This document shows, one piece after another, positions 1 through 6,913 of a stretch of DNA of 14,216 nucleotides (within the stretch, counting starts at the first letter, position 1; every line of letters begins with the position of its first letter). This stretch comes from Clostridia bacterium (GTDB lineage Bacteria; Bacillota; Clostridia; Oscillospirales; CAG-272): the NCBI GenBank assembly GCA_900767415.1, contig CAAFYZ010000009.1:1-14216 (forward strand), read 5' to 3'. The position numbers and the translations under genes were made by a program. The notes beneath the pieces are model-generated. The model was not told where the DNA came from, searched no databases, and saw nothing but the letters and a program-made list of their open reading frames with translations.

Positions 1-150
1 GAGCTTGCGGTGGAGATGCCGACCTACCAGAGAAAGGATATGTCGGCGTACAACAAGACGGTACTCAAAGAGTCCAGCATGACCCCTGAGAGCGAACGCT
101 CTCCCTACAACGGACTCCTTTCCCGCATCTGGGAACTTACCTATAACTGA
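1..150 (+). CDS. oppA: Peptide ABC transporter substrate-binding protein, C-terminal end only
   Basis: Only the last 49 codons and the TGA stop are inside the window; frame 1 is open from the first base. The visible tail contains YNGLLSRIWELTYN and has no domain that can be recognised alone. The assignment rests on position: it sits just before oppBCDF in the same direction, where the peptide-binding lipoprotein gene is commonly found, and an intergenic hairpin follows it, a usual arrangement after a highly expressed binding protein. If correct, the product is anchored outside the membrane and delivers peptides to OppB/OppC. The family assignment is inference from context; the reading frame and stop are seen directly. 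Confidence 0.6.
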   Translation, partial: ELAVEMPTYQRKDMSAYNKTVLKESSMTPESERSPYNGLLSRIWELTYN

Positions 151-167
151 CCAAAGCAATCATAAAA

Positions 168-217
168 ACCGCCAAAAGCGGTGAGAACCCCTGACGGAAA
201 ATTTTCCGTCAGGGGTT
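168..217 (+). promoter_or_regulatory. Intergenic hairpins between oppA-like gene and oppB
   Basis: Two inverted repeats lie in the 88-base gap. A small one pairs ACCGC (168-172) with GCGGT (178-182). A much stronger one is a perfect 32-base palindrome at 186-217, with arms AACCCCTGACGGAAAA and its exact complement. No T-run follows, the next bases being CGGATAGGAAAA, so it is a poor Rho-independent terminator. It more likely protects the 3' end of the binding-protein mRNA or causes partial termination, giving more binding protein than membrane subunits. Confidence 0.65.
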
Positions 218-238
218 CGGATAGGAAAAAAGCAAAAT

Positions 239-1789
239 ATGGATATGTTGAAATATATCATAAAACGGTTGCTCCTGTCGGTGCTGATCCTCTTCGGCGT
301 GTCGATCATCATTTACGCCCTTGCGCGTATGATGCCGACCGACTATGTGGACAATCAGTACTCGTCTGCCGTTCAGCAGGGAACGATGAAGCAGGAAGAC
401 GTCGACCGTATCAAGGAACTTTACGGTCTTTCCATGCCGGACGCGTACCTTTCGGTGACGGCTGGCTCGGGAAGTGCGTATGCCGGCACCCGTTTTGTGA
501 AAAACGCAAAATCGGAACAGTACGATGTCGACCTTTCCCTTCTTCTGAAAGAAGACGAGCGCGTGCGCGGCGAACTTTCGCGCACCGACCTGACAGAACA
601 GCAGCGCGCGGAGTTTGAAAGACAGAAGAGAGAGAACGACGAGTCGCTCGACACCTTCTTCAAAAACTGGTACGTCGGCGAATACGACTGCGGCAATCTT
701 CGTCTGATCATCGAAAAATACGATGAAGACAAGATGGCATACACCTATCGGATCGGCGTCGTCACCGCAAAGGGGGCGAAGGTCGAAGGCGATGCCGCAA
801 AAGAAAAAGAGGGTGAGGACAATTCCTATATCGCTCTCGAAGAGACCTTTACCGAAAAAGAGTCCGGCACGTGGAACTTCTCTGACACCTCCGACAAGAA
901 CGGCATCCGCCAGATCGAAATGGTTCTTTCGGACGGGACGCCGGTAGACAGCGTCGCGGCGTACCGCGTCGCGAACTTCTGGGACAGAGCGGGCGCGATC
1001 TTCTCGGGTTACTTCGGCTGGCTCTTCAATATGCTGAAGGGCGACTTCGGTATGTCCTTCAAATATAAGAAGCCGGTCAAGGAAGTCATCTTCCAGAACA
1101 TGGGCATTTCGTTCGCCATCGCGTTCGTCGCGACGATTCTTCAGTTCGCGATTGCGATTCCTCTCGGAATCAAGGCGGCGACCCATCAGTACGGCGTCAT
1201 CGACTACAGCGTTACCGTCTTTTCCATGATAGGTATCAGTTTACCGACCTTCTTCCTCTCCGCTCTTGTGATCCGACTTTTCGCCGTTCAGCTCGGCTGG
1301 TTCGAGGTCGGCGGTATCGCGTCCTCCTCTTTGCCGATGGATGCGAGCTGGATCGTGCGTCTCGGGGACAACCTTTGGCACATGGTGCTCCCGATGTTCG
1401 TCCTTGTCGTACTTTCGATCGGTTCCCTGATGCGCTATACCCGTACCAACACGCTGGAAGCACTGAATGCCGACTATGTCCGCACCGCGAGAGCCAAGGG
1501 TCTTCCCGAGCGGACGGTCATCAACAAGCACGCCTTCCGCAACACGATGATTCCTCTCGTTACCATGATGGCGGGGATTCTGCCGAGTCTGTTCGGCGGT
1601 GCGATGATCACCGAGACGGTGTTCAGTATTCCCGGTATCGGAAAACTTGCCTATGATGCGCTCATCGTCGCCGATGTGCCGTTTATCATGGGATATAACG
1701 TCTTTATCGCGGTTCTGACCGTCATCGGCACGCTGCTCAGCGACCTGATGTACGCCGTCGTCGACCCGCGTGTCAAACTCGGAAAGTAA
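239..1789 (+). CDS. oppB: Oligopeptide ABC transporter permease OppB, with large extracellular insert
   Basis: Integral membrane subunit of the peptide importer; with OppC it forms the translocation pore. The 516 residues far exceed the roughly 300-340 usual for OppB/DppB. A first membrane helix (about 7-31) is followed by the family's short ELYGL element (60-64). Then come about 190 extra hydrophilic residues (roughly 66-253) before the usual GWLFNMLKGDFGMSF segment (260-274). The permease domain follows with further membrane helices and the EAA cytoplasmic loop NADYVRTARAKGLPERT (410-426), which contacts the ATPases. The C terminus VVDPRVKLGK is typical. TM1 runs inside to outside, so the insert should be extracellular, where the binding protein docks. 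The start is the first ATG after a modest AGGA at 223-226; an alternative ATG lies two codons later. It is separated from oppC by 11 bases. Confidence 0.93.
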   Translation: MDMLKYIIKRLLLSVLILFGVSIIIYALARMMPTDYVDNQYSSAVQQGTMKQEDVDRIKELYGLSMPDAYLSVTAGSGSAYAGTRFVKNAKSEQYDVDLSLLLKEDERVRGELSRTDLTEQQRAEFERQKRENDESLDTFFKNWYVGEYDCGNLRLIIEKYDEDKMAYTYRIGVVTAKGAKVEGDAAKEKEGEDNSYIALEETFTEKESGTWNFSDTSDKNGIRQIEMVLSDGTPVDSVAAYRVANFWDRAGAIFSGYFGWLFNMLKGDFGMSFKYKKPVKEVIFQNMGISFAIAFVATILQFAIAIPLGIKAATHQYGVIDYSVTVFSMIGISLPTFFLSALVIRLFAVQLGWFEVGGIASSSLPMDASWIVRLGDNLWHMVLPMFVLVVLSIGSLMRYTRTNTLEALNADYVRTARAKGLPERTVINKHAFRNTMIPLVTMMAGILPSLFGGAMITETVFSIPGIGKLAYDALIVADVPFIMGYNVFIAVLTVIGTLLSDLMYAVVDPRVKLGK

Positions 1790-1800
1790 GGAGGTCGGAC

Positions 1801-2946
1801 ATGAAACATATCAATGAAGAAAACGAAACCTCCCTCCGCGAGAGCGGACTTCCCGAGAGCGAAGAATTCGAACTTGCCGAGACGCAGATTCTCGAAGAGG
1901 AAAAACTCTCGAAAGAGGAACTGCTGGAGGCGGAATTCGAAGAAGAGGACCGCGAGGAAGAAGAGATCGCCGGGCGCACGCTCAGCCCGACCCGTCTGGT
2001 TCTGAAACGGTTCTTCCGCTCCAAACTTTCGATGACTGGTCTTGTCATTCTGCTGGCTCTCTTCATCTTTTCCTTCCTCGGCCCCGTTTTCCGTTTCCTT
2101 CCCTTTGTCTGGGGAGAAAAAGAGGCGGACGAGAGTTATGCCGTCAAGGAAGAGTACAGCACCGAGGTCAAGACGCCCGAGTACGGCTCCGACCCCGTCT
2201 ACATCGTTACCTATTCTTACCCGACAAACTATCTGAAGCCCTCGTCGACGCACCTGCTCGGTACGGACGATAAAGGATTCGACGTCTACTCCCGTCTGAT
2301 GTACGGCGGACGTGTTTCGCTGACCGTCGGATTCGTTGTCGTCATTCTGGAGACGATCCTCGGCGTTCTGCTCGGCGGTATCGCCGGCTATTTCGGCGGT
2401 TGGGTGGATCAGGTGATCATGCGTATCGTCGATATTTTCAACTGTGTGCCGACATTGCCGATGATGATGATCGTCGGTGTCGCACTGGAAGCCAAGAACA
2501 TTTCCGGTCCGGCAAAACTGTATATCATGATGGCGATGCTGACCTTCTTCGGCTGGGCGGGTACCGCGCGCCTCGTACGCGGACAGATCCTTTCCCTGCG
2601 TGAGCAGGACTTCATGCTCAGCGCGGAGGCGAGCGGTCTGACCGCCACGCGCAAGATTTTCCGTCATCTGGTACCGAACGTCATGCCGCAGCTGATCGTC
2701 TCGATGACGCTCGGCCTCGGCGGTATCATTCTGACCGAGGCGACCCTCGGCTACCTCGGCATCGGTCTTCCGGCGGAATATGCGACATGGGGCAACATGA
2801 TCAACGCCGCCGCCAACAACACCGCCCTCCGCCTGTATCCGAACCTTTGGGTGGCGCCCGGTATTTGCATCGTTCTTGCCGGTCTTGCCTTCAACTTCGT
2901 CGGCGACGGTCTGCGCGATGCCTTTGACCCGAAAGCGAGGAGATAA
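1801..2946 (+). CDS. oppC: Oligopeptide ABC transporter permease OppC, with acidic N-terminal tail
   Basis: Second pore-forming subunit of the peptide importer. A strong AAGGAGG RBS overlaps the oppB stop region and fixes the ATG at 1801. Residues 1-57 form an unusual, very glutamate-rich tail (for example EEDREEEE, 48-55) ahead of the normal OppC start at about LSPTRLVLKRFFRSK. TM1 is about 77-98. An external loop follows, then the family hallmark HLLGTDDKGFDVYSRLMYGG (151-170). The permease domain has further helices and the EAA loop around EQDFMLSAEASGLTATRKIF (268-287). The C terminus DGLRDAFDPKARR is typical of DppC/OppC. With 381 residues it is longer than the common 290-320, mainly because of the acidic tail and a loop at about 100-148. 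The gene ends three bases before oppD begins, so translation is probably coupled. Confidence 0.93.
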   Translation: MKHINEENETSLRESGLPESEEFELAETQILEEEKLSKEELLEAEFEEEDREEEEIAGRTLSPTRLVLKRFFRSKLSMTGLVILLALFIFSFLGPVFRFLPFVWGEKEADESYAVKEEYSTEVKTPEYGSDPVYIVTYSYPTNYLKPSSTHLLGTDDKGFDVYSRLMYGGRVSLTVGFVVVILETILGVLLGGIAGYFGGWVDQVIMRIVDIFNCVPTLPMMMIVGVALEAKNISGPAKLYIMMAMLTFFGWAGTARLVRGQILSLREQDFMLSAEASGLTATRKIFRHLVPNVMPQLIVSMTLGLGGIILTEATLGYLGIGLPAEYATWGNMINAAANNTALRLYPNLWVAPGICIVLAGLAFNFVGDGLRDAFDPKARR

Positions 2947-2949
2947 CCG

Positions 2950-4263
2950 ATGAAAAAGACCAAAACCAAAGGACTTTATATCGACGCGAAGGAATCCCGC
3001 AATATCGCGAAGGAAAACCTGCGTACCATCAAGGCACTGAAAAAGAAACGCGCGTCCTATAAGCCCGAAGATTACACTACCGAAATGCGCGACCCCGCGA
3101 ACATCGTGGAGTTCGACGATCTGCATACCTACTTCTTCACCGACAACGGCGTCGTCAAGGCGGTCAACGGTGTGTCCTTCGATATTCCGCAGGGTTCGAC
3201 CGTCGGCGTCGTCGGTGAGTCGGGATGCGGAAAGTCGGTCACGAGTCTCTCCCTCATGCAACTGGTGCAGGGACCGATGGGACAGATCGTGGACGGCAGC
3301 ATCCGTTTCCGTACCACGGTGAGAAAGCAGGTCGGTACGGAGCCCCTCCTCGTTCCCGAGCGGGACGCGGACGGCAACATCGTTGTAGACGAGAACGGAC
3401 AGCCGAAGATGGTCGGCGTGAAGGGAAGATTCGGCAAGCCCCGGATGAAAGCGATCTATGAAGAGCACGAAGAAGTTGTCGACATCGCCAAACTTCCGAT
3501 CTCCGAGATGGCTTCGATCCGCGGACGCGAGATCTCCATGATTTTCCAAGAGCCGATGACCTCTTTGAACCCCGTCTTCACCGTCGGCGATCAGCTCGAT
3601 GAAATGACTCTTCTGCATACCAACGGCGCAACCAAAGAGATGGCAAAAGAGCGCAGTATCGAAATGCTGAAACTCGTCGGCATCGCGATGCCCGAGCACG
3701 TGTACGCCTCCTTCCCGCATCAGCTTTCGGGCGGTATGCGTCAGCGCGCCATGATTGCCATGGCACTCTGCTGCAATCCGAAACTGATTATCGCGGACGA
3801 GCCGACCACCGCCCTCGACGTTACGATTCAGGCGCAGATTCTCGACCTCCTTCGCGATGTCAAGGACAAGATCAGCGGCAGTATTCTTCTGATCACCCAC
3901 GACCTCGGCGTGATTGCCGAAATGGTGGATTACGTCGTCGTCATGTATTCCGGGCGTGTCGTGGAGAAGGGAACCGTCGAGGAGATCTTCAAGAATCCTC
4001 TGCACCCCTATACCATCGGACTGCAGAAGAGCAAGCCGGTCGTCGGCCGTAAGGTAGACCGTCTTTACAGCATTCCCGGCAATGTTCCGAACCCCATCAA
4101 TATGCGGGAGCATTGCTATTTCAGAAACCGTTGCGACAAGCGGTGCGAGGCGTGCCTCGGCGGATACCCCCCGATGATTCAGGTATCTCCGACACACTTC
4201 GTCGCCTGCTATCACGCCGCAGAAGAGATGAAAAAGACAGGAGAGGAGAAGAAGGAAAAGTAA
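2950..4263 (+). CDS. oppD: Oligopeptide ABC transporter ATP-binding protein OppD, with inserted segment
   Basis: One of two cytoplasmic ATPases powering peptide import. Motifs: Walker A GESGCGKS (89-96), Q-loop Q200 in MIFQEPMTSLNP, signature LSGGMRQ (259-265), Walker B LIIADEPTTALD (279-290), H-loop H317. The C-terminal OppD/F extension has cysteines 389, 395, 399, 402 and 420; related transporters carry an iron-sulfur cluster in this region. Two oddities: a lysine-rich N-terminal extension of about 50 residues, and 112 residues from Walker A to the Q-loop, against 56 in E. coli OppD (counted from the sequence as remembered). The extra stretch (about 118-180) includes an Asp/Asn/Gly-rich turn region, DADGNIVVDENGQP. 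The RBS AGGAG lies in the end of oppC. Confidence 0.94.
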   Translation: MKKTKTKGLYIDAKESRNIAKENLRTIKALKKKRASYKPEDYTTEMRDPANIVEFDDLHTYFFTDNGVVKAVNGVSFDIPQGSTVGVVGESGCGKSVTSLSLMQLVQGPMGQIVDGSIRFRTTVRKQVGTEPLLVPERDADGNIVVDENGQPKMVGVKGRFGKPRMKAIYEEHEEVVDIAKLPISEMASIRGREISMIFQEPMTSLNPVFTVGDQLDEMTLLHTNGATKEMAKERSIEMLKLVGIAMPEHVYASFPHQLSGGMRQRAMIAMALCCNPKLIIADEPTTALDVTIQAQILDLLRDVKDKISGSILLITHDLGVIAEMVDYVVVMYSGRVVEKGTVEEIFKNPLHPYTIGLQKSKPVVGRKVDRLYSIPGNVPNPINMREHCYFRNRCDKRCEACLGGYPPMIQVSPTHFVACYHAAEEMKKTGEEKKEK

Positions 4264-4291
4264 GGAGCGATCCTGTTTTCCCGTAAAAATC

Positions 4292-5317
4292 ATGGAAAAC
4301 GAAACAAAACTTGACAAAGAGACCTCCTCCGAGTATCTTCTGGAAGTCAAAAACCTGAAAAAATACTTCCCGATCAAAAAGGCGTTTCACGAGGAAGATT
4401 CCGTTTATCTGAAAGCGGTGGACGGCGTCTCCTTCCATCTGAAACAGGGGAAGACCATCGGTATCGTCGGCGAGTCGGGATGCGGCAAAAGTACGCTCGG
4501 TCGTACGATCCTCCGCCTTTACGAGCCGACCGACGGCGAGATCATCTTCGACGGCAAGCACATCGAAAAACTGAAAGGCGAGACTCTTCGCCGGATGCGC
4601 CCCGAGTTTCAGATGATCTTTCAGGACCCCTATTCTTCGCTTTCTCCCCGTATGACGGTCGGCGAGATCGTCGGCGAGGCGGTAAAACTTCACAAGATCG
4701 TCCCGCCCGAAGAGCATGACGAGTACATTCTCGACCTGATGAAAAAGTGCGGACTTCAGCCCCACCACATCAACCGGTATCCGCATGAGTTTTCCGGCGG
4801 ACAGAGACAGCGTATCTGCATTGTAAACGCGCCCGCGTTAAAGCCGAATCTCGTCATCTGTGACGAGCCGGTGTCCGCACTGGACGTTTCGATTCAGGCA
4901 CAGGTTATCAACCTGCTGAAAGATCTGCAGGAAGAAAACGGGCAGGCGTATATCTTCATCTCGCATGACCTCTCGGTCGTCGAGCATATCTCGGACGACG
5001 TCGGCGTCATGTATCTTGGCAATATGGTGGAATACGGCACGAAGGAGGCACTCTTCTCCGAACCGCTTCACCCCTACACCAAGGCACTTTTCTCCGCCGT
5101 CCCCGTCCCCGACCCGGATGTCAAACTGAACCGTATCATTCTGGAAGGCGATATTCCGTCGCCCGCCAACCCGCCGAAGGGCTGCAAATTCCATACCCGT
5201 TGCCGCGAGTGCATGGGCGTCTGCCGTGAGGTGGAACCGGAGTTCCGCGATGTCGGTAACGGTCATTTTGTCGCGTGCCATTTGTACGATGATATCCCGG
5301 ATGTAAAGTTGGATTGA
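4292..5317 (+). CDS. oppF: Oligopeptide ABC transporter ATP-binding protein OppF
   Basis: Second ATPase of the peptide importer, expected to pair with OppD. Motifs: Walker A GESGCGKS (60-67), Q-loop Q111 in MIFQDPYSSLSPR, signature FSGGQRQR (167-174), Walker B LVICDEPVSALD (187-198), H-loop H225 in ISHDLSVVEH. The C-terminal extension has cysteines 298, 304, 307, 311 and 329 and the family's HPYTKAL segment. At 341 residues the length is normal. Just after the signature it reads ICIVNAPALKPN, where most relatives have IxIARALxLxP, so the usual Arg is Asn and a proline enters the helix. The start is the only in-frame start codon after the oppD stop. Its RBS-like GGAG (4263-4266) is about 25 bases upstream, unusually far. 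It is the last gene before a strong terminator. Confidence 0.93.
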   Translation: MENETKLDKETSSEYLLEVKNLKKYFPIKKAFHEEDSVYLKAVDGVSFHLKQGKTIGIVGESGCGKSTLGRTILRLYEPTDGEIIFDGKHIEKLKGETLRRMRPEFQMIFQDPYSSLSPRMTVGEIVGEAVKLHKIVPPEEHDEYILDLMKKCGLQPHHINRYPHEFSGGQRQRICIVNAPALKPNLVICDEPVSALDVSIQAQVINLLKDLQEENGQAYIFISHDLSVVEHISDDVGVMYLGNMVEYGTKEALFSEPLHPYTKALFSAVPVPDPDVKLNRIILEGDIPSPANPPKGCKFHTRCRECMGVCREVEPEFRDVGNGHFVACHLYDDIPDVKLD

Positions 5318-5394
5318 CAAAAAGCGGGATAAAAAGCACATTTTTCGGTTTTCCCGCCTGCCTCGTCCGACGGAACACACCATTGACCTGACAG

Positions 5395-5435
5395 ATATTC
5401 CGGGGCAGGCATCGTCTGCTCCGGAATATTTTTTT
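5395..5435 (+). terminator. Rho-independent terminator of the opp operon
   Basis: A 14-bp stem with one G-U pair joins 5395-5408 (ATATTCCGGGGCAG) to 5416-5429 (CTGCTCCGGAATAT), with a 7-base loop and seven Ts at 5429-5435. A weaker GCGGGA/TCCCGC pairing (5324-5329 with 5352-5357) sits between the oppF stop and this terminator. Confidence 0.92.
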
Positions 5436-5497
5436 GAAAAGAAAAAGAGTCTGATTACGTTGCGTGCCGCCACACCGGCGGCAAGACGGAGGTAAAT
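5434..5497 (+). promoter_or_regulatory. Probable sdaA promoter and leader hairpin
   Basis: Since the opp terminator ends at 5435, sdaA should have its own promoter here. The best candidate is TTGAAA (5434-5439), a 16-base spacer and TACGTT (5456-5461), a weak -10. The short leader has a 7-bp hairpin, TGCCGCC (5465-5471) with GGCGGCA (5477-5483), five bases upstream of the RBS GGAGG (5488-5492). The hairpin could affect mRNA stability or RBS access. The promoter is tentative; the hairpin and RBS are plain in the sequence. Confidence 0.4.
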
Positions 5498-6757
5498 ATG
5501 CAATCGGCTGATACCGCCTACGGCGGCATGGAATCTCTCCGCGAGCTTTATCGGATCGGCAGAGGCCCGTCCAGCTCGCATACCATAGGACCCGAGCGCG
5601 CCTGCCGCGCCTTCGCCGCGAAGTATCCGCGGGCGGACGCTTTTCGCGCGGTACTTTACGGCTCTCTTGCCAAGACGGGACGGGGGCACGGCACCGATCG
5701 CGTGATCGAAAAGACGCTGCCGCGTCCTGTCGAAGTGATCTTCGACCCCCTGCGGCAAGACCTCCCGCATCCGAACACGATGGAGTTCTTCGCTCTCTCG
5801 GAGGGAGAGGAGATCGGACGCGCCACGGCGGTGAGCGTCGGCGGCGGACGGATCCGCTTCCTTTCCGGAGAATTCGATGCGGAGGAAGGCGCACCCGCGC
5901 CGCTTGTTTATCGGGAGAGTACGTTCTCGCAGATTGCCGCCCTTTGCAAAAAAGAAGGGATTCGTATCCCCGCGTACGTCCGCCGCTCCGAAGGAGATAC
6001 CATTGACCGCTATATCGGGACGGTCTGGGAGTCGATGCAGGCGTGCATCGCCCGCGGACTCTCCGACGAGGGGACTTTGCCGGGCGGGCTCGGCGTCGCG
6101 AAGAAGGCGAAGATTCTTTATCGGGGTGAGCGTATCGGTCGGGAGGAAAACGACGCCTCGGCGGAAAACCGCCTGGTCTGTGCGTATGCCTTCGCCGTCG
6201 GAGAGCAGAATGCCTCGGGCGAGACGATCGTCACCGCCCCCACCTGCGGTGCGGCGGGGGTTTTGCCCGCGGTACTCTATTATCAGAAGACGGCATGCGG
6301 CTATTCCGACCGCGAGATCTGCGACGCTCTTCTGACCGCGGGCGTTGTTGGCAATCTCATCAAGACCAACGCCTCAATCTCGGGGGCGGAATGCGGCTGT
6401 CAGGTCGAGATCGGCTCGGCGTGTGCGATGGCTGCCGCCGCCTTGTCGGAACTCTGGGGAGAGGACCTTTCCAAGATCGAGTGCGCCGCCGAGATCGCCA
6501 TCGAGCATCATCTCGGTCTGACCTGTGACCCGATCGGCGGGTTGGTGCAGATCCCCTGTATCGAGCGCAACGCCGTTGCCGCCATGCGCGCCATCAACGC
6601 CGCGCGCATTTCCGCATTTCTTGCCGATCTCCGTAAGATCTCGTTCGATTCCGTAATCGTTACCATGCGGGAGACCGGGCGCGACATTTCCTGCGCCTAT
6701 CGCGAGACGTCCGAGGGGGGACTGGCAAAGACCAACAGAGATCTTTTTCGCGAATAA
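5498..6757 (+). CDS. sdaA: L-serine ammonia-lyase (L-serine dehydratase), iron-sulfur type, single chain
   Basis: Cytosolic enzyme that deaminates L-serine to pyruvate and ammonia using a [4Fe-4S] cluster. The 419-residue chain fuses the beta domain (about 11-150) and the alpha domain (about 160-410), as in the one-chain bacterial enzymes. The beta domain opens with GPSSSHTIGPERA. The alpha domain has TAPTCGAAGVLPAVLYY (246-262), NASISGAECGCQ (291-302) and LTCDPIGGLVQIPCIERN (341-358). Cys301, Cys343 and Cys354 match the three cluster-binding cysteines of the family. A clear GGAGG RBS lies five bases upstream of the ATG. It is convergent with thrS, seems monocistronic, and fits a peptide/amino-acid fermenter next to the peptide importer. 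Confidence 0.95.
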   Translation: MQSADTAYGGMESLRELYRIGRGPSSSHTIGPERACRAFAAKYPRADAFRAVLYGSLAKTGRGHGTDRVIEKTLPRPVEVIFDPLRQDLPHPNTMEFFALSEGEEIGRATAVSVGGGRIRFLSGEFDAEEGAPAPLVYRESTFSQIAALCKKEGIRIPAYVRRSEGDTIDRYIGTVWESMQACIARGLSDEGTLPGGLGVAKKAKILYRGERIGREENDASAENRLVCAYAFAVGEQNASGETIVTAPTCGAAGVLPAVLYYQKTACGYSDREICDALLTAGVVGNLIKTNASISGAECGCQVEIGSACAMAAAALSELWGEDLSKIECAAEIAIEHHLGLTCDPIGGLVQIPCIERNAVAAMRAINAARISAFLADLRKISFDSVIVTMRETGRDISCAYRETSEGGLAKTNRDLFRE

Positions 6758-6773
6758 CTTTTGAAAAAAGAAA

Positions 6774-6791
6774 CGCCGTCCGAAGACGGCG
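6774..6791 (-). terminator. Hairpin with T-rich tail on the minus strand, 3' to thrS
   Basis: CGCCGTC (6774-6780) pairs with GACGGCG (6785-6791) around a 4-base loop, which reads TTCG on the minus strand. On that strand it is followed by a T-rich tract (TTTCTTTTTT), so it can serve as a second terminator for transcription leaving thrS. On the plus strand the tail is A-rich, so it is not a good sdaA terminator. Confidence 0.6.
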
Positions 6792-6861
6792 ATAAAGAAA
6801 AAACCTTCGCAATCTATGAGAAAACAAAGATTTTTCTCATCATGCGCTTGAAACATCGGAC

Positions 6862-6911
6862 AAAAAACTCCCTGTCGCCACACACGTGCGGCGACAGGGA
6901 GTTTTGCTTTT
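6862..6911. terminator. Bidirectional terminator between convergent sdaA and thrS
   Basis: A perfect 16-bp stem pairs 6864-6879 (AAAACTCCCTGTCGCC) with 6890-6905 around a 10-base loop. The plus side reads TTTT-GC-TTTTT after the stem; the minus side ends in a run of Ts. It can therefore stop transcription from both genes and prevent antisense read-through. Confidence 0.9.
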
Positions 6912-6913
6912 TA

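Noticed and set aside
1651..4377. Very long minus-strand open frame (908 codons) opposite oppC and oppD
   Set aside because: The plus strand has clear OppC and OppD motifs, RBSs and tight spacing. The antisense product is His/Arg/Asp-rich with no domain, as expected from codon bias in GC-rich genes.
5383..5411. TTGACC at 5383-5388 as an sdaA promoter
   Set aside because: No -10 element lies 16-18 bases downstream, and the opp terminator stands between it and sdaA.
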